Below, one piece after another: positions 42,414 to 51,917 of a stretch of DNA of 64,000 bases. The notes beneath the pieces are model-generated. The model was not told where the DNA came from and did not search any database. It saw only the letters and a program-made list of their open reading frames with translations. Every line of letters starts with the position of its first letter. The stretch's first letter is position 1. Origin of the DNA: Phyllobacteriaceae bacterium (GTDB lineage Bacteria; Pseudomonadota; Alphaproteobacteria; Rhizobiales; Rhizobiaceae). Made by a program: the position numbers and the translations under genes. The stretch is taken from the NCBI GenBank assembly GCA_024742765.1, contig JANSXT010000001.1, positions 62,001 through 126,000 on the forward strand, read 5' to 3'.

Positions 42414-45074
42414 TCAGGCCAATGTGCGGTCGATAATGTCGGCCAGATCGCGTGAGACGCGGTCGCCCCGGCGCAGCGTCTCGATGGCCGTTTTCGCGCG
42501 CTGGCGCCGGCCCGGTTCGAGGTTTCGCCAGGCCCGCATCGCCGTCATCAGGCGCGCGGCAACCTGCGGGTTCTTGGCATCGATCCGCCCGATCGCCGCG
42601 CACAAAAGCTCATAGCCCTTGCCGTCGGTACGGTTGAAGGCGACCGGATTGCCCGTGGCGAACGCTCCGATCAGCGAGCGCAGACGGTTGGGATTGTCCC
42701 AGGAAAAACCGGGCGCTCTGGTCAGCGCCTGCACAGCCTCTACGGTTTCGGCGCGGGGAACCGTCGCCTGGATCGTGAACCATTTGTCGAGGACGATCGG
42801 CTCGGCGCGGAACGTGGTCCGGAACGCTTCGAGCGCCTGCACGGCCGCTTGGCTTTCGGGCGCCAGATGGGTCAGCACCGTCAGCGCATGGGCGCGGTCG
42901 GTCATGTTGTCGGCGTCTGCCAGCGTCTGTTCGGCCAGTTCCGTGTTGCGGGCGGCATGGCACAGCATGGTCAGCGCCACGTTGCGCAAGGCCCGGCGGC
43001 CGGCGCCTTCGGCGCCCGGGTCATAGGCGTTGCGCGGCTGAAGTTCATGATAGACGCGGGCAAACACGCGTTCGCCGGCCTTGGCCAGATGTTCTGTGAC
43101 GCCGCGCCGCGCCGCATTGATCGCGTCCGGGTCGATGTCGCGTCCGATCTCACGGGCGATATCGGCTTCGGCCGGCAGCGTAAGGCACAGCGCGCGATAG
43201 GCATTGTCGAGTGTGCCATCACCGGCAACCGCCGAGAAAATGTCGACCAGCGCATCGCCGGCCCGTGGCGTTTCGCCGGCAGCCGCGGCCCGCGTGGCCG
43301 CGATCAGGTCTTCCATCGCCAGGCTGTTCAGCGCCTCCCAGCGCGAGAACGGGTCGCTGTCATGCCGTGCGAGAAAAAGCCGGTCGCGCGTTGGCGCCTG
43401 GGGCACGCGCGTCACCGGCGCGGAAAACCCGCGCAGCACGGAAAGGACCGGCTCCTCGGCGACGCCGGAAAAAACGATTTCATGTTTTGGTTCGCTGATC
43501 ACCAGCACATCGTCTTCTTCGGCATGGCGACGTATGTCGGCGCCGGTCACATCCCCGTAGACGAGCGTTGCGCCCTCCTTGCCGGCAAGCGCGAAGGCGA
43601 CGGGGATGACCATCGGTGCGTTGGGCGCGCCGGCAACCGGCGGCTTCAGGCTCTGGTTGACGGTGACCGCGAATGTCTGCGCCTTGCCATCGTAGCGCGT
43701 CGTGATCGCCAGATTGGGCGTGCCGGGCTGCTCGTACCAGAGTGCGAACTGGGTCAGGTCGGTCTGAGCCGCCTCGGCGAAACAGGACAAGAATTGTTCG
43801 ATGGTCGCCGCCTCGCCATCATGGCGCGCGAAATAGAGGTCCATGCCGGCGGCAAAGTCTTCCGCGCCAAGAAGCGTGCGCAGCATGCGCACGATCTCCG
43901 CGCCTTTCTCATAGACCGTCGCCGTGTAGAAATTGTTGATCTCGCGATAGGTGCGCGGCCGCACCGGATGCGCCAGCGGGCCCGAATCCTCGGGAAACTG
44001 ATGCGCCCTCAACAGCCGCACATCGCCGATCCGCTTGACCGGTCGCGAACGCATGTCGGCGGAGAATTCCTGGTCGCGATAGACCGTCAGCCCTTCCTTC
44101 AGGCAAAGCTGGAACCAGTCGCGGCAGGTGATGCGGTTGCCCGTCCAGTTGTGGAAATATTCATGCGCGATGATCGCCTCGATCGACGCATAGTCCTGGT
44201 CGGTCGCGGTGCGCGGATCGGCCAGCACATATTTGTCGTTGAAGATGTTGAGGCCCTTGTTCTCCATCGCGCCCATGTTGAAGTCGGAAACGGCGACGAT
44301 CTGGAAGATGTCGAGATCATATTCGAGCCCGAAGCGCTCCTCGTCCCAGCGCATCGACCGCTTGAGCGCATCCATCGCATAGGCGGCGCGCGGCTCCTTG
44401 CCGTGCTCGACATAGATCTTCAGCGCCACATTGCGTCCCGACGCGGTGGTGAATTCATCCTCCACCACGCCCAGATTGCCGGCAAAAAGCGCGAACAGAT
44501 AGGACGGTTTGGGGTGGGGGTCGTGCCAGACCGCATAGTGGCGGCCATCACCGAGATCGCCCTGTTCGACGGGGTTTCCGTTCGACAGGAGAAGCGGCAC
44601 ATCCTTGCGGGCCGCTTCGATCCGCACCGTGTAGACCGACAGGACGTCCGGCCGGTCGAGGAAATAGGTGATGCGGCGAAAGCCTTCGGCTTCGCATTGG
44701 GTGCAGTAATTGCCGCCGGTGCGGTAAAGGCCCATCAATTGCGTGTTCGCGGTCGGATCGACGATCGTGTCGATCTCCAGCGTGAACGTCTCGGACGCCG
44801 GCGGTGCGCTGACGATGAGCGCGTCGGCGGTGGCGCTGACGGCATTGTCGCCCGCATCCGCGCCATCGATCCGCGCAGCGGACAGTGTCAGCCCGTCGCC
44901 GACCAGCGTCAGCGGCGTGCCCCGCCCGACGCCTTCACGGCGCCGCATCTGCAGCGTGGCGGTGACGCGCGTTTCGGTCGGATGGAGGCGGAACACCAGA
45001 TCGGTCCTGTCGATCAGATAGTCGCTCGTCCGATAATCGCCGAGCCTGATCACCTGTCCGGTTTCGGTGCGCAT
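42414..45074 (-). CDS. pepN: Aminopeptidase N
   Basis: An 886-residue M1-family zinc aminopeptidase of the cytosol. The substrate-binding motif is MGAMENKGLNIF, and the zinc motif is AHEYFHNWTGNRITCRDW (HEXXH with the downstream Glu in LKEGLTVYRDQEF). The C-terminal half is the helical PepN_C domain. The start at ATG 45074 (MRTETGQVIRLGDY) fits the usual family start better than ATG 45119. It lies upstream of pleC on the same strand, 167 bases away. Confidence 0.94.
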   Translation of the reverse strand: MRTETGQVIRLGDYRTSDYLIDRTDLVFRLHPTETRVTATLQMRRREGVGRGTPLTLVGDGLTLSAARIDGADAGDNAVSATADALIVSAPPASETFTLEIDTIVDPTANTQLMGLYRTGGNYCTQCEAEGFRRITYFLDRPDVLSVYTVRIEAARKDVPLLLSNGNPVEQGDLGDGRHYAVWHDPHPKPSYLFALFAGNLGVVEDEFTTASGRNVALKIYVEHGKEPRAAYAMDALKRSMRWDEERFGLEYDLDIFQIVAVSDFNMGAMENKGLNIFNDKYVLADPRTATDQDYASIEAIIAHEYFHNWTGNRITCRDWFQLCLKEGLTVYRDQEFSADMRSRPVKRIGDVRLLRAHQFPEDSGPLAHPVRPRTYREINNFYTATVYEKGAEIVRMLRTLLGAEDFAAGMDLYFARHDGEAATIEQFLSCFAEAAQTDLTQFALWYEQPGTPNLAITTRYDGKAQTFAVTVNQSLKPPVAGAPNAPMVIPVAFALAGKEGATLVYGDVTGADIRRHAEEDDVLVISEPKHEIVFSGVAEEPVLSVLRGFSAPVTRVPQAPTRDRLFLARHDSDPFSRWEALNSLAMEDLIAATRAAAAGETPRAGDALVDIFSAVAGDGTLDNAYRALCLTLPAEADIAREIGRDIDPDAINAARRGVTEHLAKAGERVFARVYHELQPRNAYDPGAEGAGRRALRNVALTMLCHAARNTELAEQTLADADNMTDRAHALTVLTHLAPESQAAVQALEAFRTTFRAEPIVLDKWFTIQATVPRAETVEAVQALTRAPGFSWDNPNRLRSLIGAFATGNPVAFNRTDGKGYELLCAAIGRIDAKNPQVAARLMTAMRAWRNLEPGRRQRAKTAIETLRRGDRVSRDLADIIDRTLA

Positions 45075-45208
45075 CGTCTCTCGCCCTTCATTGCCAATAC
45101 CGACCGCCAAAGCGCCCATCTACACGATCGGGCCTTTGCCGTCATGGGCAATTGCGTGGGGGTGAGGCGGCCTTGCATTCATCTTCCGGCGGGTTCATTG
45201 AAGCCCAT

Positions 45209-46159
45209 GTGACCGGCCCGGCAACATCTCCCGCACCCGAAAAGAACCCGCTCCTCGGCATCGCGCTGAAGGTGGCCTCGGTCTGCGCCTTCATGGCGAT
45301 GGCGACGTCCATTAAGATCGCCGGGCAATTGCCGCCCGGTCAGATCGTCTTCTTCCGCTCCTTCTTCGCCATCCTGCCGATCGTCGCCTATCTGCTGGTG
45401 ACGAGGCAGTTCCGGGATGCCTGGCACACGGACCGTCCCTTGAGCCATGTCCTGCGCGGTGTTGTCGGGGTGAGCGCGATGGCGCTCGGCTTTTTCGGGC
45501 TGACGCGCCTTCCGCTGCCCGACGCAATCGCGATCGGCTATGCGCGGCCGCTTCTGACGGTCGTGCTTGGTGCCCTCATCCTCGGCGAGGTCGTCCGCCG
45601 CTATCGCTGGAGCGCGGTCATCATCGGCCTTGTCGGCGTGATGATCATCTCCTGGCCGAACCTGCAATTGCTGCGCGGCGGCGGCGATTCAGACCAAGCT
45701 GTCGGCGCGCTGGCGACGTTCCTGTCCGCCTGTCTGGCCGCCTTCGCCTTCGTTCTGGTGCGACGCCTCGTCGACACCGAAAAGACCGCAACGATCGTGC
45801 TTTACTTCTCGATCACCGCAAGCGTCTTGGCGCTGTTCTCGATCCCGTTCGGCTGGAGTGCGCTGACGGCCGCCCAGACCGCTGCGCTGATTGCCGCCGG
45901 CTTTTGCGGCGGGCTGGGGCAGATCCTTCTCACCCAGAGCTATCGCTATGCGGAGACCTCGACGATCGCGCCCTTCGAATACACGTCCGTGGTGCTGTCG
46001 ATCGTCATCGGCATCGCGCTGTTCGCCGAATATCCGACGATTGCCACCCTGGTCGGGTCGGCGATCGTCGTCGCCTCGGGCATCTTCATCATCTATCGCG
46101 AACACCGCCTCGGCCTTGAGCGCGGCAAGGCCCGGCCGGTCACCCCGCCACACGGGTGA
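45209..46159 (+). CDS. DMT family exporter with two EamA domains
   Basis: About 316 residues with around ten hydrophobic segments in two EamA repeats; for instance ALKVASVCAFMAMATSIKIAG opens the first and AFAFVLVRRLVDTEKTATIVLYFSITASVLALFSIPFG opens the second (given here as a span). The family exports amino acids, nucleotides or other metabolites; the substrate cannot be told. No ATG start fits. GTG 45209 is chosen as it falls just before the conserved PEKNPLLGIALKVAS; TTG 45152 is another option. Confidence 0.85.
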   Translation: MTGPATSPAPEKNPLLGIALKVASVCAFMAMATSIKIAGQLPPGQIVFFRSFFAILPIVAYLLVTRQFRDAWHTDRPLSHVLRGVVGVSAMALGFFGLTRLPLPDAIAIGYARPLLTVVLGALILGEVVRRYRWSAVIIGLVGVMIISWPNLQLLRGGGDSDQAVGALATFLSACLAAFAFVLVRRLVDTEKTATIVLYFSITASVLALFSIPFGWSALTAAQTAALIAAGFCGGLGQILLTQSYRYAETSTIAPFEYTSVVLSIVIGIALFAEYPTIATLVGSAIVVASGIFIIYREHRLGLERGKARPVTPPHG

Positions 46160-46167
46160 GCAAGAGG

Positions 46168-46210
46168 CCTCATCCTGAGGCGCGAGCGCGGCGCGCCTCG
46201 AAGGACGAGG
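46168..46210. repeat. REP-like palindromic element acting as a terminator
   Basis: A 43-base imperfect palindrome, CCTCATCCTGAGGCGC at 46168-46183 and GCGCCTCGAAGGACGAGG at 46193-46210. The arms pair with a two-base bulge (GA) and one mismatch. The CCTCATCCTGAGG...CCTCGAAGGAxGAGG pattern is a widespread dispersed palindrome in Rhizobiales genomes. It lies between two convergent genes and is followed by TTTTT at 46216-46220, so it can terminate the exporter transcript on the plus strand. Confidence 0.7.
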
Positions 46211-46219
46211 GCGTGTTTT

Positions 46220-47461
46220 TCACTCTTCCTCCGAGCGCGGATCGAGCGTGAACATTTCCGGCGTCTGCCCGCGGTTGACCGGCACATAGGTGTAGTCGGT
46301 CATCTCGTCGGTCGGCACCGCTTCGCGCTGGGTGATGCGCCATGCGGCATACCCGGCAAAGATCGCAAACGCGATGGCGAGCGACAGGAAGAAGCCGGCG
46401 GGCCCGAGACCGACGATCAGAAAGCCCGACAGGACCGGCCCGATCATCGCGCCGGCGCCGTTGACCACCAGAAGCCCCGATGAGATTTCGACGAACTCGC
46501 TGGGTTCGGCGTAATCGTTGGCATGGGCGACGACCAGCGAATAGATCGGAAACAGAACCGCGCCCAGGATGAAGACGGTGACGAAGATGCCGGGCGCCGA
46601 CGCCGCGCCCGGCACGATCTGGTAGGCGATGGCGCAGCCGACGCCGACAATGCCGGCAAAGATCATCACATAGCGCCGGTCCATGCGATCGGACGCCCGG
46701 CCCAGCGGCAATTGGAAGACCGCGCCGGAAATCATCGCCAGCGCCAGCATCAGCGGAATCTGGTTGCCCGACAGGCCGGTCTGCTCGGCAAACACGGGCG
46801 CCTGGAAGTTCCAGATGCCGGCAATGATGCCGGTCATCAGCATGCCGACCATCGCCGCCGGCGAATTGCGGTAAAGCTTGCGCAGGTCGAGGGTGACCTG
46901 TGTCAGCGGCTGCGGCGAAACCGCGTTGGACAGGCCGGTCGGGATCACTGCCATGGCGTAAAGAAGCGCGGCGATGATGAACAGCGTCGTCGTCGCCGGA
47001 TCGCCGAGCAACACCATGAACTGGCCGGCCATCATGCCGACCATGTTCATGATCATGTAGAAGGAGAAGATCTGGCCGCGCGACTCGTTGGTCGCCTTTT
47101 CGTTGAGCCAGCTTTCAACGACCATATAGGCGCCGGCGAGGGAAAAGCCGGCAATGCCGCGGATCGCGATCCAGGCCAGCGGATGGACGATCAGCGCGTG
47201 GAGCAGGAGCGACATGGCAAGCAGGGTCGCCAGCACCGCGTAGACGCGCACATGGCCGACGCGGCGCACCATGCGCGGCACGATCACGCAGCCGGCGGTG
47301 AAGCACAGCGCATAGCCAAACCCGATCCAGCCGATGATGACCGGGCTCCAGCCCTCCAGCCCCGCGCGCAGCGGCAGCGTGATGCCGGTCAGCCCGCTGC
47401 CCGCCAGCAGAAAGAATGTCGAGAGCATCAGCCCGGTGACGGGAACGATGTTGCGCAGCAT
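46220..47461 (-). CDS. MFS transporter (YcaD-like), paralogue of the one at 60625
   Basis: A 413-residue major facilitator with about 12 transmembrane segments. Family motifs include RRVGHVRVYAVLA and AGAYMVVESWLNEKATNESRGQIFSFY, which mark the YcaD/UMF-type branch. The C-terminus ends in a cytoplasmic tail with VPVNRGQTPEMFTLDPR. The same tail pattern (VRVPTARFSTPETLAMNPR) occurs in the gene at 60625, and the two are clear paralogues. The substrate is unknown. A GGGGAGCC site precedes the ATG. Confidence 0.87.
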   Translation of the reverse strand: MLRNIVPVTGLMLSTFFLLAGSGLTGITLPLRAGLEGWSPVIIGWIGFGYALCFTAGCVIVPRMVRRVGHVRVYAVLATLLAMSLLLHALIVHPLAWIAIRGIAGFSLAGAYMVVESWLNEKATNESRGQIFSFYMIMNMVGMMAGQFMVLLGDPATTTLFIIAALLYAMAVIPTGLSNAVSPQPLTQVTLDLRKLYRNSPAAMVGMLMTGIIAGIWNFQAPVFAEQTGLSGNQIPLMLALAMISGAVFQLPLGRASDRMDRRYVMIFAGIVGVGCAIAYQIVPGAASAPGIFVTVFILGAVLFPIYSLVVAHANDYAEPSEFVEISSGLLVVNGAGAMIGPVLSGFLIVGLGPAGFFLSLAIAFAIFAGYAAWRITQREAVPTDEMTDYTYVPVNRGQTPEMFTLDPRSEEE

Positions 47462-47563
47462 GGATGGCTCCCCAAGCGCCCGGCCTGACTGGTCAAACCA
47501 TGCTGGACGAACGCCGCGCTGATTGCGCGTCCGGCGGCGACACGGTTTTGCGAAGTGGCGCCG

Positions 47564-48424
47564 TTAGGCGTTCGGGGCCGCCTCTGTCAAACGCTTTTTC
47601 AAGGCAAGAAGGTCGAGCCATGCCATGCGCTTGAAGCGCGGCTGCTCGCGCAGGAAGACGGGATCGAAAAGGGCCGTCACCGGAACCGGGCCGGCGCCGA
47701 AATCGGCCTCGGTCCATGTGCCGCGCAATTGCGTGATCGTCTTTTTCGAGCCGAGCAGGTGCTGGCTGGTCGCATTGCCGAGTGCCACGATCACGCGCGG
47801 CTTGGCGAGCGCGATCTGCCGGTGCAGGAGCGGCGCGCAGATCTTCATGTGCAGCGGCGTGGGACGCTCGCCGCCTGGCACCGTCCAGGGCACGCAGAAG
47901 CCGGCATAGATGTCGGCCTTTCTGTCGAGCCCGATCGCCGCCAGCATCTTGCCCAGAAGAATGCCGTCAATGCCGGAGAAGGCTTCGCCATTCTTGTCGT
48001 CGTCGCGCGAGGGTGCCGCGCCGACCAGCATCAGGTCGGCGCCGCGCGTGCCGCCCTCGAAGATGGTCGCGCGGGCGCTGCGCTTGAGATTGCACCCCTC
48101 GAACGCTTCGACGGCGGCGCGCAGCGCATCGAGATCGCCGGCCGCCGCCGCGGTCTTTTGCGCAAGTTCGACCGCCTGATCGTCGGGAATGCGCGCCGCC
48201 GGCGCCGCGCTTGCTGTTGTTGCCGGGGGGCGTGCTGCCGTCTCGGGGGCGGGCGCGGATGGTGCCTGTGTCGCTGCCGCAACCGCCGGGGGCCGCGATG
48301 GCTCGCCGGGCGCTTCAAACCTGTTGCCGGGTTCCGCATCCAGCGCGAAATCGAGCCCGCTGTCAGCGTAAAAGCGCAGCAACTGTTCGAGTTCGGCGCG
48401 ATTAGGGTCTGCGGTCGCGGTCAT
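47564..48424 (-). CDS. Uracil-DNA glycosylase, type 4-like
   Basis: A 286-residue protein. The first 100 residues are Ala/Pro-rich and disordered. The C-terminal part is a family-4/5 type UDG: FEGCNLKRSA, VGAAPSRDDDKNGEAFSG (motif A region), YAGFCVPWTVPGG, CAPLLHRQIALAKPRVIVALGN and a final LDLLALKKRL. These enzymes remove uracil from DNA. Compared with the usual GEAPGxxED, the Glu in motif A is Ala here and the Gly is Ser. The iron-sulfur cysteines are only partly visible. Activity should be treated as probable, not certain. Confidence 0.75.
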   Translation of the reverse strand: MTATADPNRAELEQLLRFYADSGLDFALDAEPGNRFEAPGEPSRPPAVAAATQAPSAPAPETAARPPATTASAAPAARIPDDQAVELAQKTAAAAGDLDALRAAVEAFEGCNLKRSARATIFEGGTRGADLMLVGAAPSRDDDKNGEAFSGIDGILLGKMLAAIGLDRKADIYAGFCVPWTVPGGERPTPLHMKICAPLLHRQIALAKPRVIVALGNATSQHLLGSKKTITQLRGTWTEADFGAGPVPVTALFDPVFLREQPRFKRMAWLDLLALKKRLTEAAPNA

Positions 48425-48460
48425 GATCCTATCTCGCAGACCACGCGGCGCGGTGCAATC

Positions 48461-49063
48461 TCAGGAGGCCGGAATGCGTGGATCGAACTTGATGTAAAAC
48501 AGGTTCGCCGGTGTCAGATCGGTGATCAGGAAGCGGAACCGCACGGTTTCGCCCGGATCGACGAACCCGTCCATGAACAGGATGCGGTCGAACGGTTCGA
48601 AATCCTGCCGGCTGTCGGCGAAACGGTCGGAGACGACGCTGTAATTGCCGGTGCGCCGCTGGTCGAACGACAACCCGTCGCCATAGACGCTGGCCTGTCC
48701 GAGCATCTCCTGCAGCTCGAATTCCACACCGATCCAGGGCAGGCCGGACGTGTTCTGCGCGGTGATGTCGAAATGCAGCGTCCCGGTCGCATGGGTCTTG
48801 GGGTGGGCGAACGGGTTGATCGGCTTGGTGGCGCGAATGATCAGTGTGGAAGGCGTCGCCGAGAAGACCTGCTGGCCGATCTTGATCGGATCGGAGCGCG
48901 TGCCGAGCCCGGACAGGGTGACGATGCGGAAGCCGCCCAGCGCGTCCGAGAAATCATAGCCGGCGGTCAGCGCCGGCGGCTCGGCACGGACAGCGATATC
49001 CTTTCCGGATGCGACATTGCCCGGCGCGGCTAACAGCGCCGCCGCCAGTCCCGCCTTTGCCAT
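48461..49063 (-). CDS. Exported hypothetical protein
   Basis: A 200-residue protein with a signal peptide ([20 protein letters not shown]) and a beta-rich mature domain without recognised motifs. It has stretches like [21 protein letters not shown] and [22 protein letters not shown], which suggest a beta-sandwich. An ATG 21 bases upstream (49084) is an alternative start. It lies divergently from the frmA gene. Confidence 0.55.
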   Translation of the reverse strand: MAKAGLAAALLAAPGNVASGKDIAVRAEPPALTAGYDFSDALGGFRIVTLSGLGTRSDPIKIGQQVFSATPSTLIIRATKPINPFAHPKTHATGTLHFDITAQNTSGLPWIGVEFELQEMLGQASVYGDGLSFDQRRTGNYSVVSDRFADSRQDFEPFDRILFMDGFVDPGETVRFRFLITDLTPANLFYIKFDPRIPAS

Positions 49064-49195
49064 GATCGATCCGCTTGCCGCCATGGGCGCAAGATAGCGC
49101 GGGCGGCCGGGCCCGCAACGGCGAAGCCCGATTTGAACTTGCGCCGGCGGGCCGATCCATGCCTAATCCGGCCAAAACGGCGGGAGGATCGGGCC

Positions 49196-50305
49196 ATGAA
49201 AACGCGCGCAGCGGTCGCATTCGAAGCGGCCAAACCCCTTGAAATCGTTGAAGTTGATCTGGACGGGCCTCGGGAAGGCGAGGTGCTGGTGGAGGTCAAG
49301 GCGACCGGCATCTGCCACACCGACGAATTCACCCTGTCGGGCGCCGATCCCGAAGGAGCGTTCCCGGCGATCCTCGGTCATGAAGGCGCGGGCATCGTGG
49401 TCGAGACCGGCCCGGGCGTCACCTCGGTTGAGGTGGGCGACCATGTCATCCCGCTTTACACGCCCGAATGCCGCGAATGCGACTATTGCCTGAACCCCAA
49501 GACGAACCTCTGCCAGAAGATCCGGTCGACCCAGGGGCAGGGCGTCATGCCCGACGGCACATCGCGCTTTTCCTACAAGGGCGAGAAGCTGCTGCACTAT
49601 ATGGGCTGCTCGACCTTTTCCAACTACACGGTGCTGCCCGAGATCGCGCTCGCCAAGGTGCGCAAGGACGCGCCCTTCGACAAGATCTGCTACATTGGCT
49701 GCGGCGTGACGACCGGCATCGGCGCGGTGATGTTCACGGCCAAGGTCGAGCCCAATTCCACCGCGGTCGTCTTCGGCCTTGGCGGCATCGGCCTGAACGT
49801 CATCCAGGGGCTCAAGTTGGTCGGCGCGCGCCAGATCGTCGGCGTCGACACCAACCCAGCCAAGGAGGCGATGGCACGCCGTTTCGGCATGACCGACTTC
49901 GTCAATCCCAAAGACATCTCTGGCGATTTGACCGGCCATCTGGTCGAACTGACCGGCGGCGGCGCGGACTATTCGTTCGAATGCATCGGCAATGTCGACG
50001 TGATGCGCACTGCGCTCGAATGCTGCCACAAGGGCTGGGGCACCTCGGTGATCATCGGTGTGGCGCCCGCCGGCGCCGAGATATCGACCCGCCCGTTCCA
50101 GCTCGTCACCGGGCGCAACTGGCGCGGCTCGGCCTTTGGTGGCGCGCGCGGGCGCACCGACGTGCCGCGCATCGTCGACATGTATATGGACGGCCGGATC
50201 GATATCGACTCGCTGATCACCCACACCATGCCACTCGACGAGATCAACACCGGCTTTGACCTGATGCATGCCGGCGAGAGCATCCGGTCCGTGGTGCTCT
50301 ACTAG
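49196..50305 (+). CDS. frmA: S-(hydroxymethyl)glutathione dehydrogenase, class III alcohol dehydrogenase
   Basis: A 369-residue zinc- and NAD-dependent dehydrogenase that oxidises the formaldehyde-glutathione adduct to S-formylglutathione. The catalytic zinc site is seen as [12 protein letters not shown] and GHEGAGIV, the structural zinc ligands as [15 protein letters not shown], and the Rossmann motif as [15 protein letters not shown] 49196 follows a GGGAGG site. With fghA it forms the glutathione-dependent formaldehyde pathway, but the two are separated by a toxin-antitoxin module. Confidence 0.95.
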   Translation: MKTRAAVAFEAAKPLEIVEVDLDGPREGEVLVEVKATGICHTDEFTLSGADPEGAFPAILGHEGAGIVVETGPGVTSVEVGDHVIPLYTPECRECDYCLNPKTNLCQKIRSTQGQGVMPDGTSRFSYKGEKLLHYMGCSTFSNYTVLPEIALAKVRKDAPFDKICYIGCGVTTGIGAVMFTAKVEPNSTAVVFGLGGIGLNVIQGLKLVGARQIVGVDTNPAKEAMARRFGMTDFVNPKDISGDLTGHLVELTGGGADYSFECIGNVDVMRTALECCHKGWGTSVIIGVAPAGAEISTRPFQLVTGRNWRGSAFGGARGRTDVPRIVDMYMDGRIDIDSLITHTMPLDEINTGFDLMHAGESIRSVVLY

Positions 50306-50319
50306 CTTTCTTGAGGGTG

Positions 50320-50338
50320 TGATAGCAGTGTGCTATCA
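50320..50338. promoter_or_regulatory. Palindromic operator of the toxin-antitoxin module
   Basis: TGATAGCA at 50320-50327 and TGCTATCA at 50331-50338 form a perfect 8-bp inverted repeat with a 3-base centre. It ends eight bases before the antitoxin ATG. Ribbon-helix-helix antitoxins repress their own operon by binding such palindromes. Low GC compared with the flanking genes. Confidence 0.7.
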
Positions 50339-50346
50339 TATTGCGC

Positions 50347-50628
50347 ATGGGACAGATATTGATCCGTAACATCGATGATGAAGTGCATGCGCGGCTGAAG
50401 GCGAAAGCCGCAGGCGCGGACAAGTCGCTGGAACAATATGTGCGCGAAGTGCTCGCCGATGCAGCCCGGCCGACAAAGGCTGAGATTCTGGCTGAAATGG
50501 ACGCTGTGCGCGCACGGATCAAACTGCCGGCAGATGCGCCATCGTTTGAGGAGATGATTGAGGAAATGAAAAACGAGCAGGAGCAGCGGGCGCTGCGCCA
50601 TGCTGGTTTGCTCTCCGATGACGATTGA
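50347..50628 (+). CDS. Antitoxin of the FitA/VapB type (ribbon-helix-helix)
   Basis: A 93-residue antitoxin. The N-terminal RHH domain is MGQILIRNIDDEVHARLKAK with EQYVREVLADA; the C-terminal acidic stretch (PSFEEMIEEMKNEQEQ) would bind and block the toxin. ATG 50347 is preferred over TTG 50341. It lies just behind a perfect palindrome and directly before the PIN toxin, the standard order. Lower GC than its neighbours suggests recent gain. Confidence 0.87.
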   Translation: MGQILIRNIDDEVHARLKAKAAGADKSLEQYVREVLADAARPTKAEILAEMDAVRARIKLPADAPSFEEMIEEMKNEQEQRALRHAGLLSDDD

Positions 50629-50633
50629 CAAAA

Positions 50634-51056
50634 ATGCAAGCAGTATTTGATGCAAGCGCGATTTTCCCCGGCTACGCGTCGTCGAGCGTCAGTGTTGAGG
50701 CGCGTCGCTGTATCGGACACTACGAACCGTTGGTGCTGGACTTCACGCTGTTTGAGGCGGCCAATGCTGCCGCCACATATGCGCGTGTCAATCGACTAGA
50801 ACCGAATATGGCGCAGCACATTCAGAGCTCCATCGAGCGCGCGTTTACGGTTGCGCCTGCCGCCGGCTACCGCCTTCAGGCCATACGCTGGGCCATTGAA
50901 CGTAACCATTCCGTCTATGATTGCCTCTATATTGCCTGCGCTTTAGATCACGGCATTCCGCTTGTGACGGCGGATAAGAAGCTCGCGAGCAAATTTGACG
51001 ACGTGCTACCGGGCAAGATCGTCAACCTCTACGACATGCCGGATACGTTGCCATGA
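50634..51056 (+). CDS. PIN-domain toxin (VapC type)
   Basis: A 140-residue PIN ribonuclease toxin. The four acidic active-site residues are seen in VFDASAIF, LFEAANA, SVYDCLYIACAL and VTADKKLAS, so the site looks intact. It likely cleaves tRNA or other RNA when not bound by the antitoxin. ATG 50634 follows the antitoxin stop (TTG 50625 is also possible). Its TGA overlaps the fghA ATG (ATGA), so the toxin and fghA are read from the same message. Confidence 0.86.
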   Translation: MQAVFDASAIFPGYASSSVSVEARRCIGHYEPLVLDFTLFEAANAAATYARVNRLEPNMAQHIQSSIERAFTVAPAAGYRLQAIRWAIERNHSVYDCLYIACALDHGIPLVTADKKLASKFDDVLPGKIVNLYDMPDTLP

Positions 51057-51895
51057 CCCAAGACGCCATCCTCTCCCACAAATCCTCTGGCGGCTGGCTG
51101 ACGGTCCACGACCATGACAGCGCGGTGACCAACTGCACCATGCGCTTTGCCGTCTATACGCCGCCTCAAGCCGCCGAGGGTCCGGTGCCGGTGCTCTGGT
51201 ATCTGTCGGGGCTGACCTGTACCTGGCAGAACGTCAATGAGAAGTCTGGCATCCACCGCCATGCGGCCGAACACGGCATGATGGTCGTCTTTCCGGACAC
51301 CTCGCCGCGCGGCGAGGGCGTGGCCGACGATGACGCTTACGATCTGGGGCAGGGCGCGGGCTTCTACCTGACGGCGACCGAGGAGCCTTGGGCACAACAC
51401 TTCCGGATGGACCGTTACATCACCGAGGAACTGTCCGGCCTGATCGCCGACATGTTCCCTGCCGCCGACATGACCCGTCAGGGCATTTTCGGCCATTCCA
51501 TGGGCGGCCATGGCGCGCTGACGCTGCATCTGAAACATCCCGAGCGCTACCGGTCGGTCTCCGCCTTCGCGCCCATCGTGGCGCCGGCCAAGGTGCCCTG
51601 GGGCGAAAAGGCCTTCACCGCCTATCTCGGCGAAGACCGGTCGGTATGGGAGGCTCATGACGCGACCAACCTGGTCGCCCGTCAGCCCTCAGAAGCGCAC
51701 ATCCTCATCGACCAGGGCGTCGCCGACCAGTTTCTCGCCGAACAATTGCGGCCCGAACTCTTCGCCGAAGCCTGCCGCCATGCTGGCCAGCCACTGACCC
51801 TGAACATGCGCGACGGCTACGACCATTCCTACTATTTCGTCGGCACGTTCCTGGGCGATCATGTCGCCCATCATGCAAAGGTGCTGAAAAACTGA
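51053..51895 (+). CDS. fghA: S-formylglutathione hydrolase
   Basis: A 280-residue serine esterase that splits S-formylglutathione into formate and glutathione, the step after FrmA. The nucleophile Ser is in GHSMGGHGALTLHL, the Asp in LIDQGVADQFL and the His in RDGYDHSYYFVGTFLGDHV. Length is usual. The start overlaps the PIN toxin stop, which couples its translation to the toxin gene. Confidence 0.95.
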   Translation: MTQDAILSHKSSGGWLTVHDHDSAVTNCTMRFAVYTPPQAAEGPVPVLWYLSGLTCTWQNVNEKSGIHRHAAEHGMMVVFPDTSPRGEGVADDDAYDLGQGAGFYLTATEEPWAQHFRMDRYITEELSGLIADMFPAADMTRQGIFGHSMGGHGALTLHLKHPERYRSVSAFAPIVAPAKVPWGEKAFTAYLGEDRSVWEAHDATNLVARQPSEAHILIDQGVADQFLAEQLRPELFAEACRHAGQPLTLNMRDGYDHSYYFVGTFLGDHVAHHAKVLKN

Positions 51896-51917
51896 CGCCA
51901 AGGCCGGGGACAAGCCG

